Below, in pieces: positions 27,872-35,805 of a DNA stretch of 64,000 nucleotides (the stretch's first letter is position 1; every line of letters starts with the position of its first letter). A model generated the notes under the pieces. That model searched no databases. It was not told where the DNA came from and worked only from the letters and a program-made list of their open reading frames with translations. A program made the translations under genes and the position numbers. The stretch lies in NCBI GenBank assembly GCA_963662705.2, contig OY759767.1:4464001-4528000 (forward strand), in the 5' to 3' direction. The stretch is from JAPPHA01 sp963662705. Its GTDB lineage: Bacteria > Pseudomonadota > Alphaproteobacteria > Rhodobacterales > Rhodobacteraceae.

Positions 27872-28051
27872 TTACATGTTGCATGTTGAAACCACCAACA
27901 ATACTAACAATATCGCCCCAACCGCCGTACCTATTTCATTCCATTTTCTGGCAGATTTAGTTGGATTAGCATCCCCACAATGAGGACACGTTTCAGCATC
28001 GGAAGAAACTTCTTTTCCACAGCACTGACAATTTTCCAGTTTGGAAGTCAT
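27872..28051 (-). CDS. Zinc-ribbon membrane protein, 59 residues
   Basis: MTSKLENCQCCGKEVSSDAE then TCPHCGDANP gives a CxxC...CxxC zinc ribbon, followed by a single membrane helix (IGTAVGAILLVLLVVSTC). Start chosen at ATG 28051, two bases after the upstream stop (TGATAATG), implying coupling. Small ribbon-plus-helix proteins are common and of uncertain function. Confidence 0.65.
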   Translation of the reverse strand: MTSKLENCQCCGKEVSSDAETCPHCGDANPTKSARKWNEIGTAVGAILLVLLVVSTCNM

Positions 28052-28053
28052 TA

Positions 28054-28299
28054 TCAGTTCAAACGCTTGTAGCAGTACAGCAGGTAAGGATGTTCTCCAG
28101 CCGGGTTTTCCGGGTCCTTCATTGTTTCCCATCTGGTGTATTCGCACAACTCTTGACTATCCATATCACTTCCGACCGTTCCCGCGTAGCATTCCGCAGA
28201 GAACTCCATAACACGGCCTTCATTGCCGTTATATTTAACAATTTCGGCTGACTCGATAGTGACCGCTGGCGCACACATGATCAGAATTAATTTCCACAT
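28054..28299 (-). CDS. Cargo protein with possible signal peptide, 81 residues
   Basis: Hydrophobic N-terminus MWKLILIMCAPAVTIESAEI, then a Cys-containing body (ECYAGT, ELCEY, LLYCYKRLN). Three or more cysteines after the signal suggest disulfides in the periplasm. It starts 12 bases after the previous gene in the operon. The ribosome binding site is poor. Not recognised. Confidence 0.5.
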   Translation of the reverse strand: MWKLILIMCAPAVTIESAEIVKYNGNEGRVMEFSAECYAGTVGSDMDSQELCEYTRWETMKDPENPAGEHPYLLYCYKRLN

Positions 28300-28311
28300 T
28301 TGAATATCTGT

Positions 28312-28566
28312 CTACGGTGTAAATTGACGACAACTGGCAGCATTAATTAGTTCAACAAATAGAGTACAAATCCAAATCTGATTTCTCCTATGAAGTACGA
28401 TTTCAACCACTTTTGTTCTGCTACTTCCAGATGTGGCAACTCGGCTGAATATGATTTCCGACTTGGTAATCAGATCAACAGCTTGTTGTCCTTCTAGTTC
28501 CTGTGCCTGAGACATTGTTGCAAATGTCGTCAATGTAGACAGTAACACAACTTTCAACAGTTTCAT
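28312..28566 (-). CDS. Secreted cargo protein, 84 residues
   Basis: Classic signal peptide MKLLKVVLLSTLTTFATMSQ ending AQA-like before ELEGQQ. The mature part has two cysteines (WICTLFV, ASCRQF). Start taken at ATG 28566 behind GGGGGATCATGAA; the frame is open further upstream but the signal peptide fixes the start. Not recognised. Part of the run of small exported proteins. Confidence 0.6.
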   Translation of the reverse strand: MKLLKVVLLSTLTTFATMSQAQELEGQQAVDLITKSEIIFSRVATSGSSRTKVVEIVLHRRNQIWICTLFVELINAASCRQFTP

Positions 28567-28589
28567 TTCATGATCCCCCAATCCAGCCT

Positions 28590-28982
28590 TTATCGGACCA
28601 ACCTGCACTTACCCCTGACACCTTTAATGCCGATGAACCCGCTAAAATCGGCTCTACCTATGACGACATTTGATTTCGGAAAATACGTGTAAGTGACAAC
28701 ACTCAGGTTGTTCTCAAATTTGTACACCAGTTTTATAGTGTCACCGAATTCTGCCGTGCCGAACACGTTTCCCCAAGTGGTCAACTGTGTTCCCGGAAAT
28801 TCAATGATGTGCACGGTTTCTTCAGGAATCCAGCTTTTGGCAACTTTCAAGGACTTGCCCGTATCGTAACCTGATTGTTTGTAATCAGTCATTTTGCAGG
28901 TCAATTCCCAGGGTTCGCTAAAAGCCAGTGACGCGGGCAACATCATGAACAATGACAATATGGTCGCTCGGAAGGTCTGCAT
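28590..28982 (-). CDS. Secreted cargo protein, 130 residues
   Basis: Signal peptide MQTFRATILSLFMMLPASLA (cleavage after ALA-F-S), then a beta-rich body with WELTCKMTDYKQSG and a C-terminal RGKCRLVR, two cysteines that could bond. Ribosome binding site GAGGATCTAAA before ATG 28982. The size and layout suggest a lipocalin-like or small periplasmic barrel, but no family is recognised. Confidence 0.6.
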   Translation of the reverse strand: MQTFRATILSLFMMLPASLAFSEPWELTCKMTDYKQSGYDTGKSLKVAKSWIPEETVHIIEFPGTQLTTWGNVFGTAEFGDTIKLVYKFENNLSVVTYTYFPKSNVVIGRADFSGFIGIKGVRGKCRLVR

Positions 28983-29024
28983 TTTAGATCCTCGACTTTG
29001 GAGTGCTCACAATGACAGCAAAAA

Positions 29025-29321
29025 TTATTCAGTTTCTTCATCATTCAAATAACTATTGACGACCTCGGACAGAGCCTTCGAAAGTGAATTCGCGGTTCGA
29101 GCAGTCATCGGAACTAGCCAAGAATAATCAGCATTCCGGTCTTCAATCTTCAAAACCAAAAGAGATTGTTGTGATATGCAAACTGTTGCCTTTTTCGGAT
29201 GAACAACTTTATAACCTATGTGTCCGCTGGCAAAAGAATTCACATATTCTACTACTTTAACATTTTCCGTTATGTTGATTTCTTTAACCACTTCGATCTC
29301 TCCCTTGAACCTGTCTATCAT
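29025..29321 (-). CDS. Cargo protein, 98 residues, first gene of left set
   Basis: MIDRFKGEIEVVKEINITEN, then ISQQSLLVLKIEDRNADYSW and an amphipathic C-terminal helix. No signal peptide. ATG 29321 preferred; an in-frame ATG at 29357 exists without better context. Possible distant relation to the 68-residue protein at 27325. Function unknown. Confidence 0.5.
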   Translation of the reverse strand: MIDRFKGEIEVVKEINITENVKVVEYVNSFASGHIGYKVVHPKKATVCISQQSLLVLKIEDRNADYSWLVPMTARTANSLSKALSEVVNSYLNDEETE

Positions 29322-29655
29322 CGACAAACAACCCGAAGGGGAGCCGGGCTGTTGCAATCATTTCAAGAGTGAGAAAGACCCCGCCTATTCGCCTTGGCTT
29401 GGGTAGCTACTCCCTCGCCGGGTACTTGGCTGTTCTATTCAGCGAGCAACCCGACACAACGGGTACTCTTGAAACAATTGCGGAGTCAGGATTAGATTGA
29501 CGAAAGATCAAGGTCAACCGACATTTTCAGCCGTTGACTTGCTATAGGAATTTTTCTTTCTCTCTTTTGCCGGATCGACCGGTTTTCTCTCTTTCTTTTG
29601 TGATTGAGGATATAGGGGAACCGCCGTTGACACTAAAATCCCAGGATTACATTGA

Positions 29656-29916
29656 ATTCAGAATGCTTAGCCTGATAGGGCATCTAGCCATGCGCACGTC
29701 GTGACAATCACGTTTGAAGTTAATGTTGAAAGGTCTAGTGTTTTCTTAGTTTCGAGGTTTTGATTCATTGTGTCCTCCTTTCTTGTCGATGCTGACAGCC
29801 AAAGTAAACAGCACATCCCACAAAATGGAATAGGTGACAGAATGGCATCAAAACAGAACGCATGAAGTGGGAGCAAGTCACAACCTACCAGACCTATCAG
29901 GCTAAGCATTCTGAAT
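29656..29916. repeat. 24-bp inverted repeat bracketing a micro-peptide gene
   Basis: Arms 29656-29679 (begins ATTCAGAATGCTTAGC) and 29893-29916 are perfect reverse complements, 213 bases apart. No convincing target duplication. They may be ends of a tiny nested element (261 bp) or a long RNA stem that encloses the peptide gene and pairs over its stop codon. Confidence 0.6.
29667..29768 (-). CDS. 33-residue micro-peptide with ideal ribosome binding site
   Basis: AAAGGAGGACACA precedes ATG 29768. The peptide is MNQNLETKKTLDLSTLTSNV followed by IVTTCAWLDALSG. The polar N-terminal half and short Cys/Thr-containing tail recall RiPP precursors or signalling peptides, but no modification enzyme is visible. 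The stop codon lies inside the left arm of the 24-bp inverted repeat. Confidence 0.45.
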   Translation of the reverse strand: MNQNLETKKTLDLSTLTSNVIVTTCAWLDALSG

Positions 29917-29966
29917 GGTGTAAATGGAAAAAGTTTCTATAAGTTTCAATAGTGTCAATCCCAGAA

Positions 29967-30036
29967 GTAAAAAAAGAAAAACCAACGACCCGCATACCCC
30001 TACCGATTAAGGCAGAGATATGCGGGTCACGTTGGT
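29967..30036 (-). terminator. Rho-independent terminator
   Basis: Arms ACCAACGACCCGCATA (29981-29996) and 30019-30036 pair with a two-base bulge. On the minus strand the stem is followed by TTTTTCTTTTTTT. It closes the transcript of the 36-residue peptide gene, 14 bases after its stop. Confidence 0.8.
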
Positions 30037-30049
30037 GGCGGAACTTTCC

Positions 30050-30160
30050 TCATCGGAACAACCTTTCCAACATTCGTTGAAGTCTGGAGTGCCGGTTGGA
30101 AATGACATCCAATAGGGCACAAGCCAGAATCTTCGATACTCCTTCGAGAATCGCTTTCAT
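30050..30160 (-). CDS. 36-residue micro-peptide with its own terminator
   Basis: CAGGAGTGAGAAAG precedes ATG 30160. Product MKAILEGVSKILACALLDVI then SNRHSRLQRMLERLFR: a hydrophobic/amphipathic half and a strongly basic tail. It is a single-gene transcript ending at the hairpin 29967-30036. The size and charge are reminiscent of type I toxins or small membrane peptides; this is a guess. Confidence 0.5.
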   Translation of the reverse strand: MKAILEGVSKILACALLDVISNRHSRLQRMLERLFR

Positions 30161-30204
30161 CTTTCTCACTCCTGATTCAAGATGTAAGAGAACTGGATGC
30201 TCTC

Positions 30205-30233
30205 TTTATATAGGTACGCAGTTTTCCGCAGTT
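30205..30233 (+). repeat. Direct repeat left of the transposase
   Basis: TTTATATAGGTACGCAGTTT... matches 31257-31285 (TTTATTTAGGTACGCGATTT...) at 24 of 29 positions, same orientation, one on each side of the transposase gene. It may contain promoters or transposase-binding sites. Confidence 0.45.
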
Positions 30234-30246
30234 TCACGGAGTGGGC

Positions 30247-31185
30247 TTAGCCGTCAACCAAGTCCCTATACATGAGCCGCTGGCCCACCATGTTGGAAAC
30301 AATGTTCACCATCTGGTCAATCGTGTCCAAGTCTCGATCATTGAACCTGCCGGAGAACTCGTTGACATACCGTTGAAGATGTTTCGGGGACATCTTGTGA
30401 TAGACGCCGTGGTAACCTCTTTTCAGGTGTGACCAGAACGATTCAATCCCATTGGTGTGGGCCATATCGTCAACCCATTTTCCCATAGAGTGGTTAACCG
30501 ATTGATGGTTCAGCAATCCTTTGTAGGATTTGTTCTCATCGGTGAAAATGTCGGAGTTTCCAGTAGCTACGTTGTCCTCGACAAAACCTTGCAGGGTTTC
30601 TCTTGTGGTGTTGGGAATGACACGCGCCTTGATCTGTTTCGTGTCCCGTTCCTTGGCACCGACGACAATTGATTTACCGACACCGCCACGCCCAAGATTG
30701 AGTTTCTTGTGGGCATGTTTGTTCTTTTCAAGACCGCCGATGTAGGTTTCATCAACTTCGACTAGTCCTTCAAGAAGCTCATCGGCCCCGACGTCTTTGT
30801 AGGCTTCTCGTATTCGGTGAAGCATGAACCATGCTGTCTTTTGGGTAACGCCAATATCACGATGCAACTTCATGGAAGAAATGCCTTTCAGGGAAGTTGT
30901 TTCGAGATAGATAGCGAATACCCATTTTCGGAGAGGGATTTTCGACTCCGCTAACACGGTTCCGGTTTTCACGGAGAAATACGCTCGACAGTCTCGACAA
31001 CGGTAGGGAGACTTCGGATGCCGTGCCGCGTGTGTCCGGCGGCTTCCACAGTGGGGACAGGTACGTTTACCCTCCCAGACTGCATGTTCAAACCATGCTT
31101 GGGCTTCCACCTCGTTGGGGAACATGTCCGCCAGTTGCATTAGGGTTATCCCTTCTCGGAAATACTTTCCGGGTGCTTTAGACAT
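30247..31185 (-). CDS. IS1595-family (ISXO2-like) transposase
   Basis: 312 residues. An N-terminal zinc ribbon (RTCPHCGSRRTHAARHPKSP, CRDCRAYFSVKTGTV) is followed by the ISXO2-like DDE core: GLVEVDETYIGGLEKNKH, NSDIFTDENKSYKGL, and THG-type NGIESFWSHLKRGYHGVYHK. Start set at ATG 31185 (AAAGGACATATC before it). All family blocks are present, so the element may still be mobile. Confidence 0.93.
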   Translation of the reverse strand: MSKAPGKYFREGITLMQLADMFPNEVEAQAWFEHAVWEGKRTCPHCGSRRTHAARHPKSPYRCRDCRAYFSVKTGTVLAESKIPLRKWVFAIYLETTSLKGISSMKLHRDIGVTQKTAWFMLHRIREAYKDVGADELLEGLVEVDETYIGGLEKNKHAHKKLNLGRGGVGKSIVVGAKERDTKQIKARVIPNTTRETLQGFVEDNVATGNSDIFTDENKSYKGLLNHQSVNHSMGKWVDDMAHTNGIESFWSHLKRGYHGVYHKMSPKHLQRYVNEFSGRFNDRDLDTIDQMVNIVSNMVGQRLMYRDLVDG

Positions 31186-31256
31186 GATATGTCCTTTCAT
31201 TTGCTACAGTGATGTGACTGCTAATTGTTAGGCAAACACTGGAGTGTGAGCCTTTG

Positions 31257-31285
31257 TTTATTTAGGTACGCGATTTTTCGCGGTT
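31257..31285 (+). repeat. Direct repeat right of the transposase
   Basis: Partner of 30205-30233. It contains the hairpin GCGATTTTTCGC and lies 20 bases before the first right-hand cargo gene. Confidence 0.45.
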
Positions 31286-31305
31286 ATGAATTTTGGAGAG
31301 ATATT

Positions 31306-31467
31306 ATGATAGAGCCTATAGAAAGGCAGCGAGATGAGGCTGTGGATAAGACTGTTGACAATGTTAGGTATGTTGAACCGATTTCAGAGGATCAACACGG
31401 AGTAGCGGAGGCAGTTGCTCGGCAGTTATTGAAACCGGTTAAGCCTGTGAAGCCTGTCGACAAATGA
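31306..31467 (+). CDS. Cargo protein, 53 residues, unknown
   Basis: MIEPIERQRDEAVDKTVDNV then a Lys/Pro/Val tail with three KPV repeats (LLKPVKPVKPVDK). GGAGAGATATT precedes ATG 31306. Soluble, charged, probably helical then extended. First of four plus-strand cargo genes. Confidence 0.5.
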   Translation: MIEPIERQRDEAVDKTVDNVRYVEPISEDQHGVAEAVARQLLKPVKPVKPVDK

Positions 31468-31584
31468 CAAAAAAGGCGGACAGCGAAATACCAAACCAAT
31501 CGGACTAGGAAAAAATTAAGACATCGTAGTGTTTGCTTATTCGCTGTTCAGGTATGATGTTATGATACAAAAAGGATTATTGTA

Positions 31585-31776
31585 ATGACCGATAAGAATT
31601 TAGAAATAGAAAGCACCGAGAATGAAAATAACCACAAGCTGGCAACAATAGGTGACGTTGAAAGAATGATTACTCGACGTCTGCATTTATTCCATGATGC
31701 ATTGGTTACAAGAGGCCAAATCAAACCTGTACCTCTTGCTCACGATCTGCATCCAAAGGTTAAAGAAACCGGTTAA
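31585..31776 (+). CDS. Cargo protein, 63 residues, unknown
   Basis: MTDKNLEIESTENENNHKLA followed by a helical part (IGDVERMITRRLHLFHDALV). Acidic N-terminus, short C-terminal tail. Ribosome binding site weak (AAAGGATTATTGTA). It ends 11 bases before the next gene, so it is likely co-transcribed with it. Confidence 0.5.
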   Translation: MTDKNLEIESTENENNHKLATIGDVERMITRRLHLFHDALVTRGQIKPVPLAHDLHPKVKETG

Positions 31777-31787
31777 GAGGGTAAAAA

Positions 31788-32195
31788 ATGACGAATGATA
31801 AAAGACACGAAAACTGGGTGGAAGAACGGGCTAATTGTACTCTGCAAAAAATGTTTAACCATCTTGTCGGAGTTATGGAATCAGATGTTCAAAAGTACAA
31901 CGAATTGGATGATGAACTTAAAGGTTACTACGGCAATCTAAAACATGAACAGAAAAAATGTGGTTCTATAAGATTCGTATATTCGACGCCAACTGTGAAA
32001 ATGGGTACACATCGTATTGTAAAGATAGTCAATTTGAACAAGATTCAAGTTATTCAAAGTGACAATATTTTGTTCACTGTCAGGATAGAGTGGAACGAGG
32101 ATACTCTTGAATGCGATTTGAAAATTGATGGTAAGCCTTATTCAATTTATCAGATCAGCCAAAAAGTGTTGGGTAAAATGATGTTCGACGATTGA
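31788..32195 (+). CDS. Cargo protein, 135 residues, unknown
   Basis: The helical N-terminus (TNDKRHENWVEERANCTLQK) is followed by a beta-rich C-terminal half (IRFVYSTPTVKMGTHRIVKI). No signal peptide or membrane helix. Ribosome binding site AGAGGGTAAAA. Strong AT-rich codon use, unlike chromosomal neighbours. Not recognised. Confidence 0.6.
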   Translation: MTNDKRHENWVEERANCTLQKMFNHLVGVMESDVQKYNELDDELKGYYGNLKHEQKKCGSIRFVYSTPTVKMGTHRIVKIVNLNKIQVIQSDNILFTVRIEWNEDTLECDLKIDGKPYSIYQISQKVLGKMMFDD

Positions 32196-32217
32196 ACGTG
32201 ATTGGAGTGTCCTAATA

Positions 32218-32727
32218 GTGAATTTATTTCAGCAACTGACCGTGCGGATTGTAGTTAGCCTCACATGTGGAGCCATTGATTGTTGGTCGATAATTTCCTT
32301 CATTCGTAACAATCCAACAGATTTATTGGGGTTCCTTGGTCCGCCGGAATATGCTGCTATAATATTCTTTTCGACGGGCCTGTTAATTTCAGTAAATTTT
32401 CAGTGGCTGAAAAGTCTGTTGCCATCAACCAGATTCACGAACTTAGCTCCAGAGATTGAAAGTGTAAGAAATAACCTTGCAAATAGTATTAAAAACAACC
32501 TCACACCTCTTGGACTGATATCAGATCTTATTACTATTGATTACAAATTAAACGAGCTAGGTATTTTTGTAATGACTTACAAAAATGTTGAGAATGATGA
32601 CAGAGACGAAATGAATCGAATGGCGGATCAACTACTGATGAAGTTGGATACGGTGTTAGCATTTTCGAAATTAGGATACCTAAGCAAGGCTAGAAAGGCT
32701 TTTAAGAATAAAGAGAAAAATGAATAA
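32218..32727 (+). CDS. Membrane cargo protein, 169 residues
   Basis: GTG start at 32218. Two membrane segments (LTVRIVVSLTCGAIDCWSII and AAIIFFSTGLLISVNFQWL) are followed by a long cytosolic helical domain (residues ~75-169) with LTPLGLISDLITIDYKLNEL. The two-helix anchor plus helical domain could be a sensor or effector but matches no family I recognise. It is last in the right cargo operon, 25 bases from the terminal repeat. Confidence 0.6.
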   Translation: MNLFQQLTVRIVVSLTCGAIDCWSIISFIRNNPTDLLGFLGPPEYAAIIFFSTGLLISVNFQWLKSLLPSTRFTNLAPEIESVRNNLANSIKNNLTPLGLISDLITIDYKLNELGIFVMTYKNVENDDRDEMNRMADQLLMKLDTVLAFSKLGYLSKARKAFKNKEKNE

Positions 32728-32751
32728 TGAAATGTGAGGAGACGGGACTAC

Positions 32752-32775
32752 TGTCTACCTATGTATATAAGTGCC
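32752..32775 (-). repeat. Right terminal inverted repeat of the transposon
   Basis: Exact reverse complement of 27069-27092, followed by the second TTTTTTTC target copy (32776-32783). Confidence 0.95.
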
Positions 32776-33398
32776 TTTTTTTCGTTGAGCACATCCAGCG
32801 CATCCGCCAACGCGCCGCCACGCAATAGCACCATATTTCCGGACTCGTCCGGAGCGCACGATAGCCCGACCCATACCGGCAACCCGCTCGCCCGGGCCGC
32901 TTCAAGCGTAACCAGCAAGCTATCCACGTCGACCATCATCTCCAGCATGAGAAGATCGGCGCCTGCCTGCGCCATGATGAATGCCTGTTCTTCCGCGGCC
33001 GCCGCCAGATTCTTCGGCTCAAGCCAGTTTCCCGACCAGGACCAGTAAGAAATGCCTCCCGCGACGAGGACCTCCGGCGCGCGCGCGCGTTCCCGCGCTT
33101 CGATCGCAAGTTCCACCCCGCGACGATTCAGAAACTCGAACCTATGTTCCATACCGGCATCGCACAACGCGTGCCGATGCGTTGCAAAGGTGTTGGAAAT
33201 GACAATCTCCGCTCCTTCACGAATGTAGTCCTCGTGCACTCCACACAAGACTTCCGGATGGCTCAATGCGCCTCCGCCGTTCCAGGCATTGTCAAGTTGT
33301 GGAACCCCTCGCCTTTCGATCTCCGTTCCCGTCGCGCCGTCAATCAGGATCCGGTCACCCTTGGCGATCCGATCCATCAATCGATCATATCTGCCCAT
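32776..33398 (-). pseudogene. mmuM: Homocysteine S-methyltransferase, 5' part
   Basis: Start ATG 33398 behind AAAGGTCAAG (MGRYDRLMDRIAKGDRILID). Family motifs: LIDGATGTEIERRGVP, VISNTFATHRHAL and LPVWVGLSCAPDE with the first zinc cysteine. The enzyme transfers a methyl group from S-methylmethionine (or a related donor) to homocysteine. The transposon enters after ...LNEKK, so the zinc site is split between fragments. The restored protein would be about 295 residues, normal for the family. Confidence 0.9.
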
Positions 33399-34260
33399 CT
33401 TGACCTTTCCTGGTACCGACTGGTCTTTGATCATGGGCAAGGACCGCCCGGCTTCCCGGACCGGCGTGCCTGGCTAGAATTCGATCTGTCGCGACCCTGC
33501 CAATCGTTTTGCTATTTCTCACCATGCTCACGGTCGATTCATGCAAACGTCCGAACTATTCCAAGGTTTCCTGAACGTCCGGGTCTTTGTCAACGGTAAC
33601 CGCGGGCACTCCAAGACATGGCCAACCGGATCACGCGCCCAAAACCCTGATCAATTCGGATTCACGTGCTCCACGAAATCCACCGCATACACGCTCACTG
33701 GGTTGGGCCGGACTTCCTGAGCGTTACCGCGTTGCGCGTTGCACAACGCACCGGCCATCCTTGATCACGCTCGGGCATTTCGGCGATGACTTCACCCATG
33801 ATGTCGAGGGGGGCCATGCGGGAACTGTATGCGATCAGTCTGCGGGTTCATTCGATCACGAAACCGGCTCTCGCAAACAGTGGAGACGGCGTTCAAGTCC
33901 CGTCGGAATCTGCAGATGGCTGGAGTAATACGTGACTTTCTGGATGGTTTACCGTGTATTCCCTATTGCAGCGATCCTGTTGTTTCAGAGTCCTTTTGTC
34001 GCCGATTTGCGAAATCCGTTCGGCCTTTGGCGGGATAGCCGCGGTGCTGCCACTGATCGGCCGTGGAAACCGGTCCGGTAGCGTGGGAAAAACCGCCAGT
34101 CCAGGCTCAATTGATGTGACATCCTATACCCGGCGAAACGTCAATGAACGTTCTTATGTTGACGCACAAGGCGAGCAGGGCATGCATCTTCATTGGAGGG
34201 TTGGTCAGGCGCGCGTTGTTCTGATTGACAACACTTTTAGCTGTTGTTATCCGTAACAAC
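33399..34260. other. No recognisable gene
   Basis: About 860 bases upstream of the broken methyltransferase and before the TumE-like remnant. Only short or composition-driven frames; nothing recognised. Confidence 0.4.
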
Positions 34261-34727
34261 GTGAAGGCCGAACTGATCGAGAAGTCCCGCACCGTGATAG
34301 ATGACAAGACCTTCTTCGAGGTCGTGCCGTGGCACCTGCCTACACCCGTTCCCGGCTGCGAGCACCCATAGAAATTGCGCGCAGGGGACTGTCGCGTTCA
34401 GGCGACAGGGGAATGCGCGCACCCCTTTGCAACGCGTGTGCGGAAAGTGTGTTCCGGGCATTGGGGCCAGGAACTGGCCTTCGGTCGCGAAGCAGGCAGG
34501 TTGCTGCGAGGCTTGGCCGAGAAGCCGTCGCATTTATGCGATGGAGTGTTCACTCAAGTACAGACTGGGCCCTCGTGGTGAACGGTGAATGTGTCCTGCG
34601 CTACGACAACGAGCGGAGGAAAGGCGGTCACCGGCACATTGGGGGCATCGAGGAACCCACCACGTTCACATCCCTGGAAGCGCTCTATGATGCCTTCCAG
34701 GCCGACATGGAAAGGATGCTGGAATGA
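34261..34727 (+). pseudogene. TumE-family (DUF6516) toxin, disrupted
   Basis: GTG 34261 opens KAELIEKSRTVIDDKTFFEV and runs to PGCEH (34365). About 184 bases of unrelated GC-rich sequence follow. The gene resumes with SLKYRL at 34550, shifts by one base, and ends with VLRYDNERRKGGHRHIGGIE and a FTSLEALYDAF helix. The YDNERxKGxHRH signature is the TumE hallmark. No target duplication is evident around the insertion. The antitoxin gene overlaps its stop by four bases. Confidence 0.8.
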
Positions 34728-35083
34728 ACACCCTGACCGTTCGCCTGAGCACCGTCGCCGACGGCAAAGCCCGATTTGTCTCGGCGGGGAAACGCGCCCT
34801 GGCCGGAAGGACTGTCGAGGCCAACCCGACCCTTGATTTCGGCAGCTACGACGACATGCACCGGGTTCTGGCCCCATCCCGCCTCACCATTGTGAAGGCG
34901 TTGGCCGGACAGGGAGCCTTGTCGATCCGGGAGGTCGCCCGGCGTGTCGGTCGTGACGTGCAGGCCGTGCATCGCGACGTGACCACGCTCATCAACGCGG
35001 GGGTCATCGACCGCACCGAAATGGGGATCGAGTTCCCTTATGCCCGCATTCACTTCGAATTCGATGTGAGCACTGCGGCTTAG
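34724..35083 (+). CDS. TumA-type antitoxin (HVO_A0114-like wHTH)
   Basis: 119 residues. The winged helix-turn-helix core is RLTIVKALAGQGALSIREVA, then RRVGRDVQAVHRDVTTLINA, GVIDRT. It belongs to the HVO_A0114-like DNA-binding family paired with TumE toxins. The frame is intact and ATGA-coupled to the dead toxin. It probably still represses its promoter. A small hairpin (GGTTCGTCAGGACGAAACC) follows the stop. Confidence 0.85.
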   Translation: MNTLTVRLSTVADGKARFVSAGKRALAGRTVEANPTLDFGSYDDMHRVLAPSRLTIVKALAGQGALSIREVARRVGRDVQAVHRDVTTLINAGVIDRTEMGIEFPYARIHFEFDVSTAA

Positions 35084-35805
35084 GGTTCGTCAGGACGAAA
35101 CCGAATTACGGAGCATGTGGGCTCCAGCGCAGTTTTGACAGAACCGGATTGTGGAGGATTCCTTGAAGATCAGGCACTTGGGGAAATCCGCTTCACGAAA
35201 TTTCAAGATAATTGTGCCTCTATGTCGAGCATCAATTGGAGTTCACCTCTCGTTACGCCAAAACGCAGGCTGTTCACCTAAGCCGACGTCAATCATCCCC
35301 GAGGTCGACAGGCAAGTATCCGTACGGATGACAACACGACCTGCCTGGTCCGAGACCCCTCACGGTTCCATCCCGATTCCATAGGTGTCGATGTCCTTGA
35401 TCCAGGTCAAACCGGCGCGGATTTACTCTTGTGGCGACGCATGATCGGATCGGTTGCCAACAAGTCGCATCCGGCTTCGCCGGCCACATCATGAACCGGC
35501 AATCCTCACGAGGTTCGTGCAAAAAACTTCGTATATAGACGATATTTTGCTTGAATTCAGCGCCTCGATTGTGGATGTTCGCCATATGTTCCTTTCTCCA
35601 AGCCTTGCCGCCCGGTGAGTTCCGGTAATTCGGTCCAGGCCTATGTTCGGGCAAACGATCCATCCGGGGCGGGCGAGATCCGAGTCCGTCCCCGGCGGCG
35701 GCTCGGAAGACCCGGGTCAAGCCCGACTGCAGCCGGTTTGGGCATGATCGGGTCGAACGGACCGAAAGCCACGTTCTCCGGTGCACGCAAAGGGCGGGAG
35801 GGGAC
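35084..35805. other. No gene; possible oriT region
   Basis: The 720 bases before the relaxase gene. Minus-strand frames here are shadows. In MobQ elements the transfer origin usually lies next to the relaxase, so oriT could be within this stretch, but I could not identify a known nick consensus. Confidence 0.35.

Larger units (their letters stand above)
27069..32775. mobile_element. 5.7-kb IS1595-type transposon with cargo genes
   Basis: Perfect 24-bp terminal inverted repeats (27069-27092, 32752-32775) begin GGCACTTATATACATAGG. The 8-bp duplication TTTTTTTC flanks them (27061-27068, 32776-32783), as expected for IS1595. The transposase lies centrally at 30247-31185. To its left a minus-strand set of seven small genes plus two micro-peptides, to its right four plus-strand genes. 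The whole element is far more AT-rich than its surroundings, so it was acquired from a different genome. It splits a homocysteine methyltransferase gene. Confidence 0.93.

Noticed and set aside
33840..33910. Possible tRNA-like segment (GTTCAAGTCCCGTC)
   Set aside because: The T-arm stem does not pair correctly and no acceptor or anticodon arm could be built.
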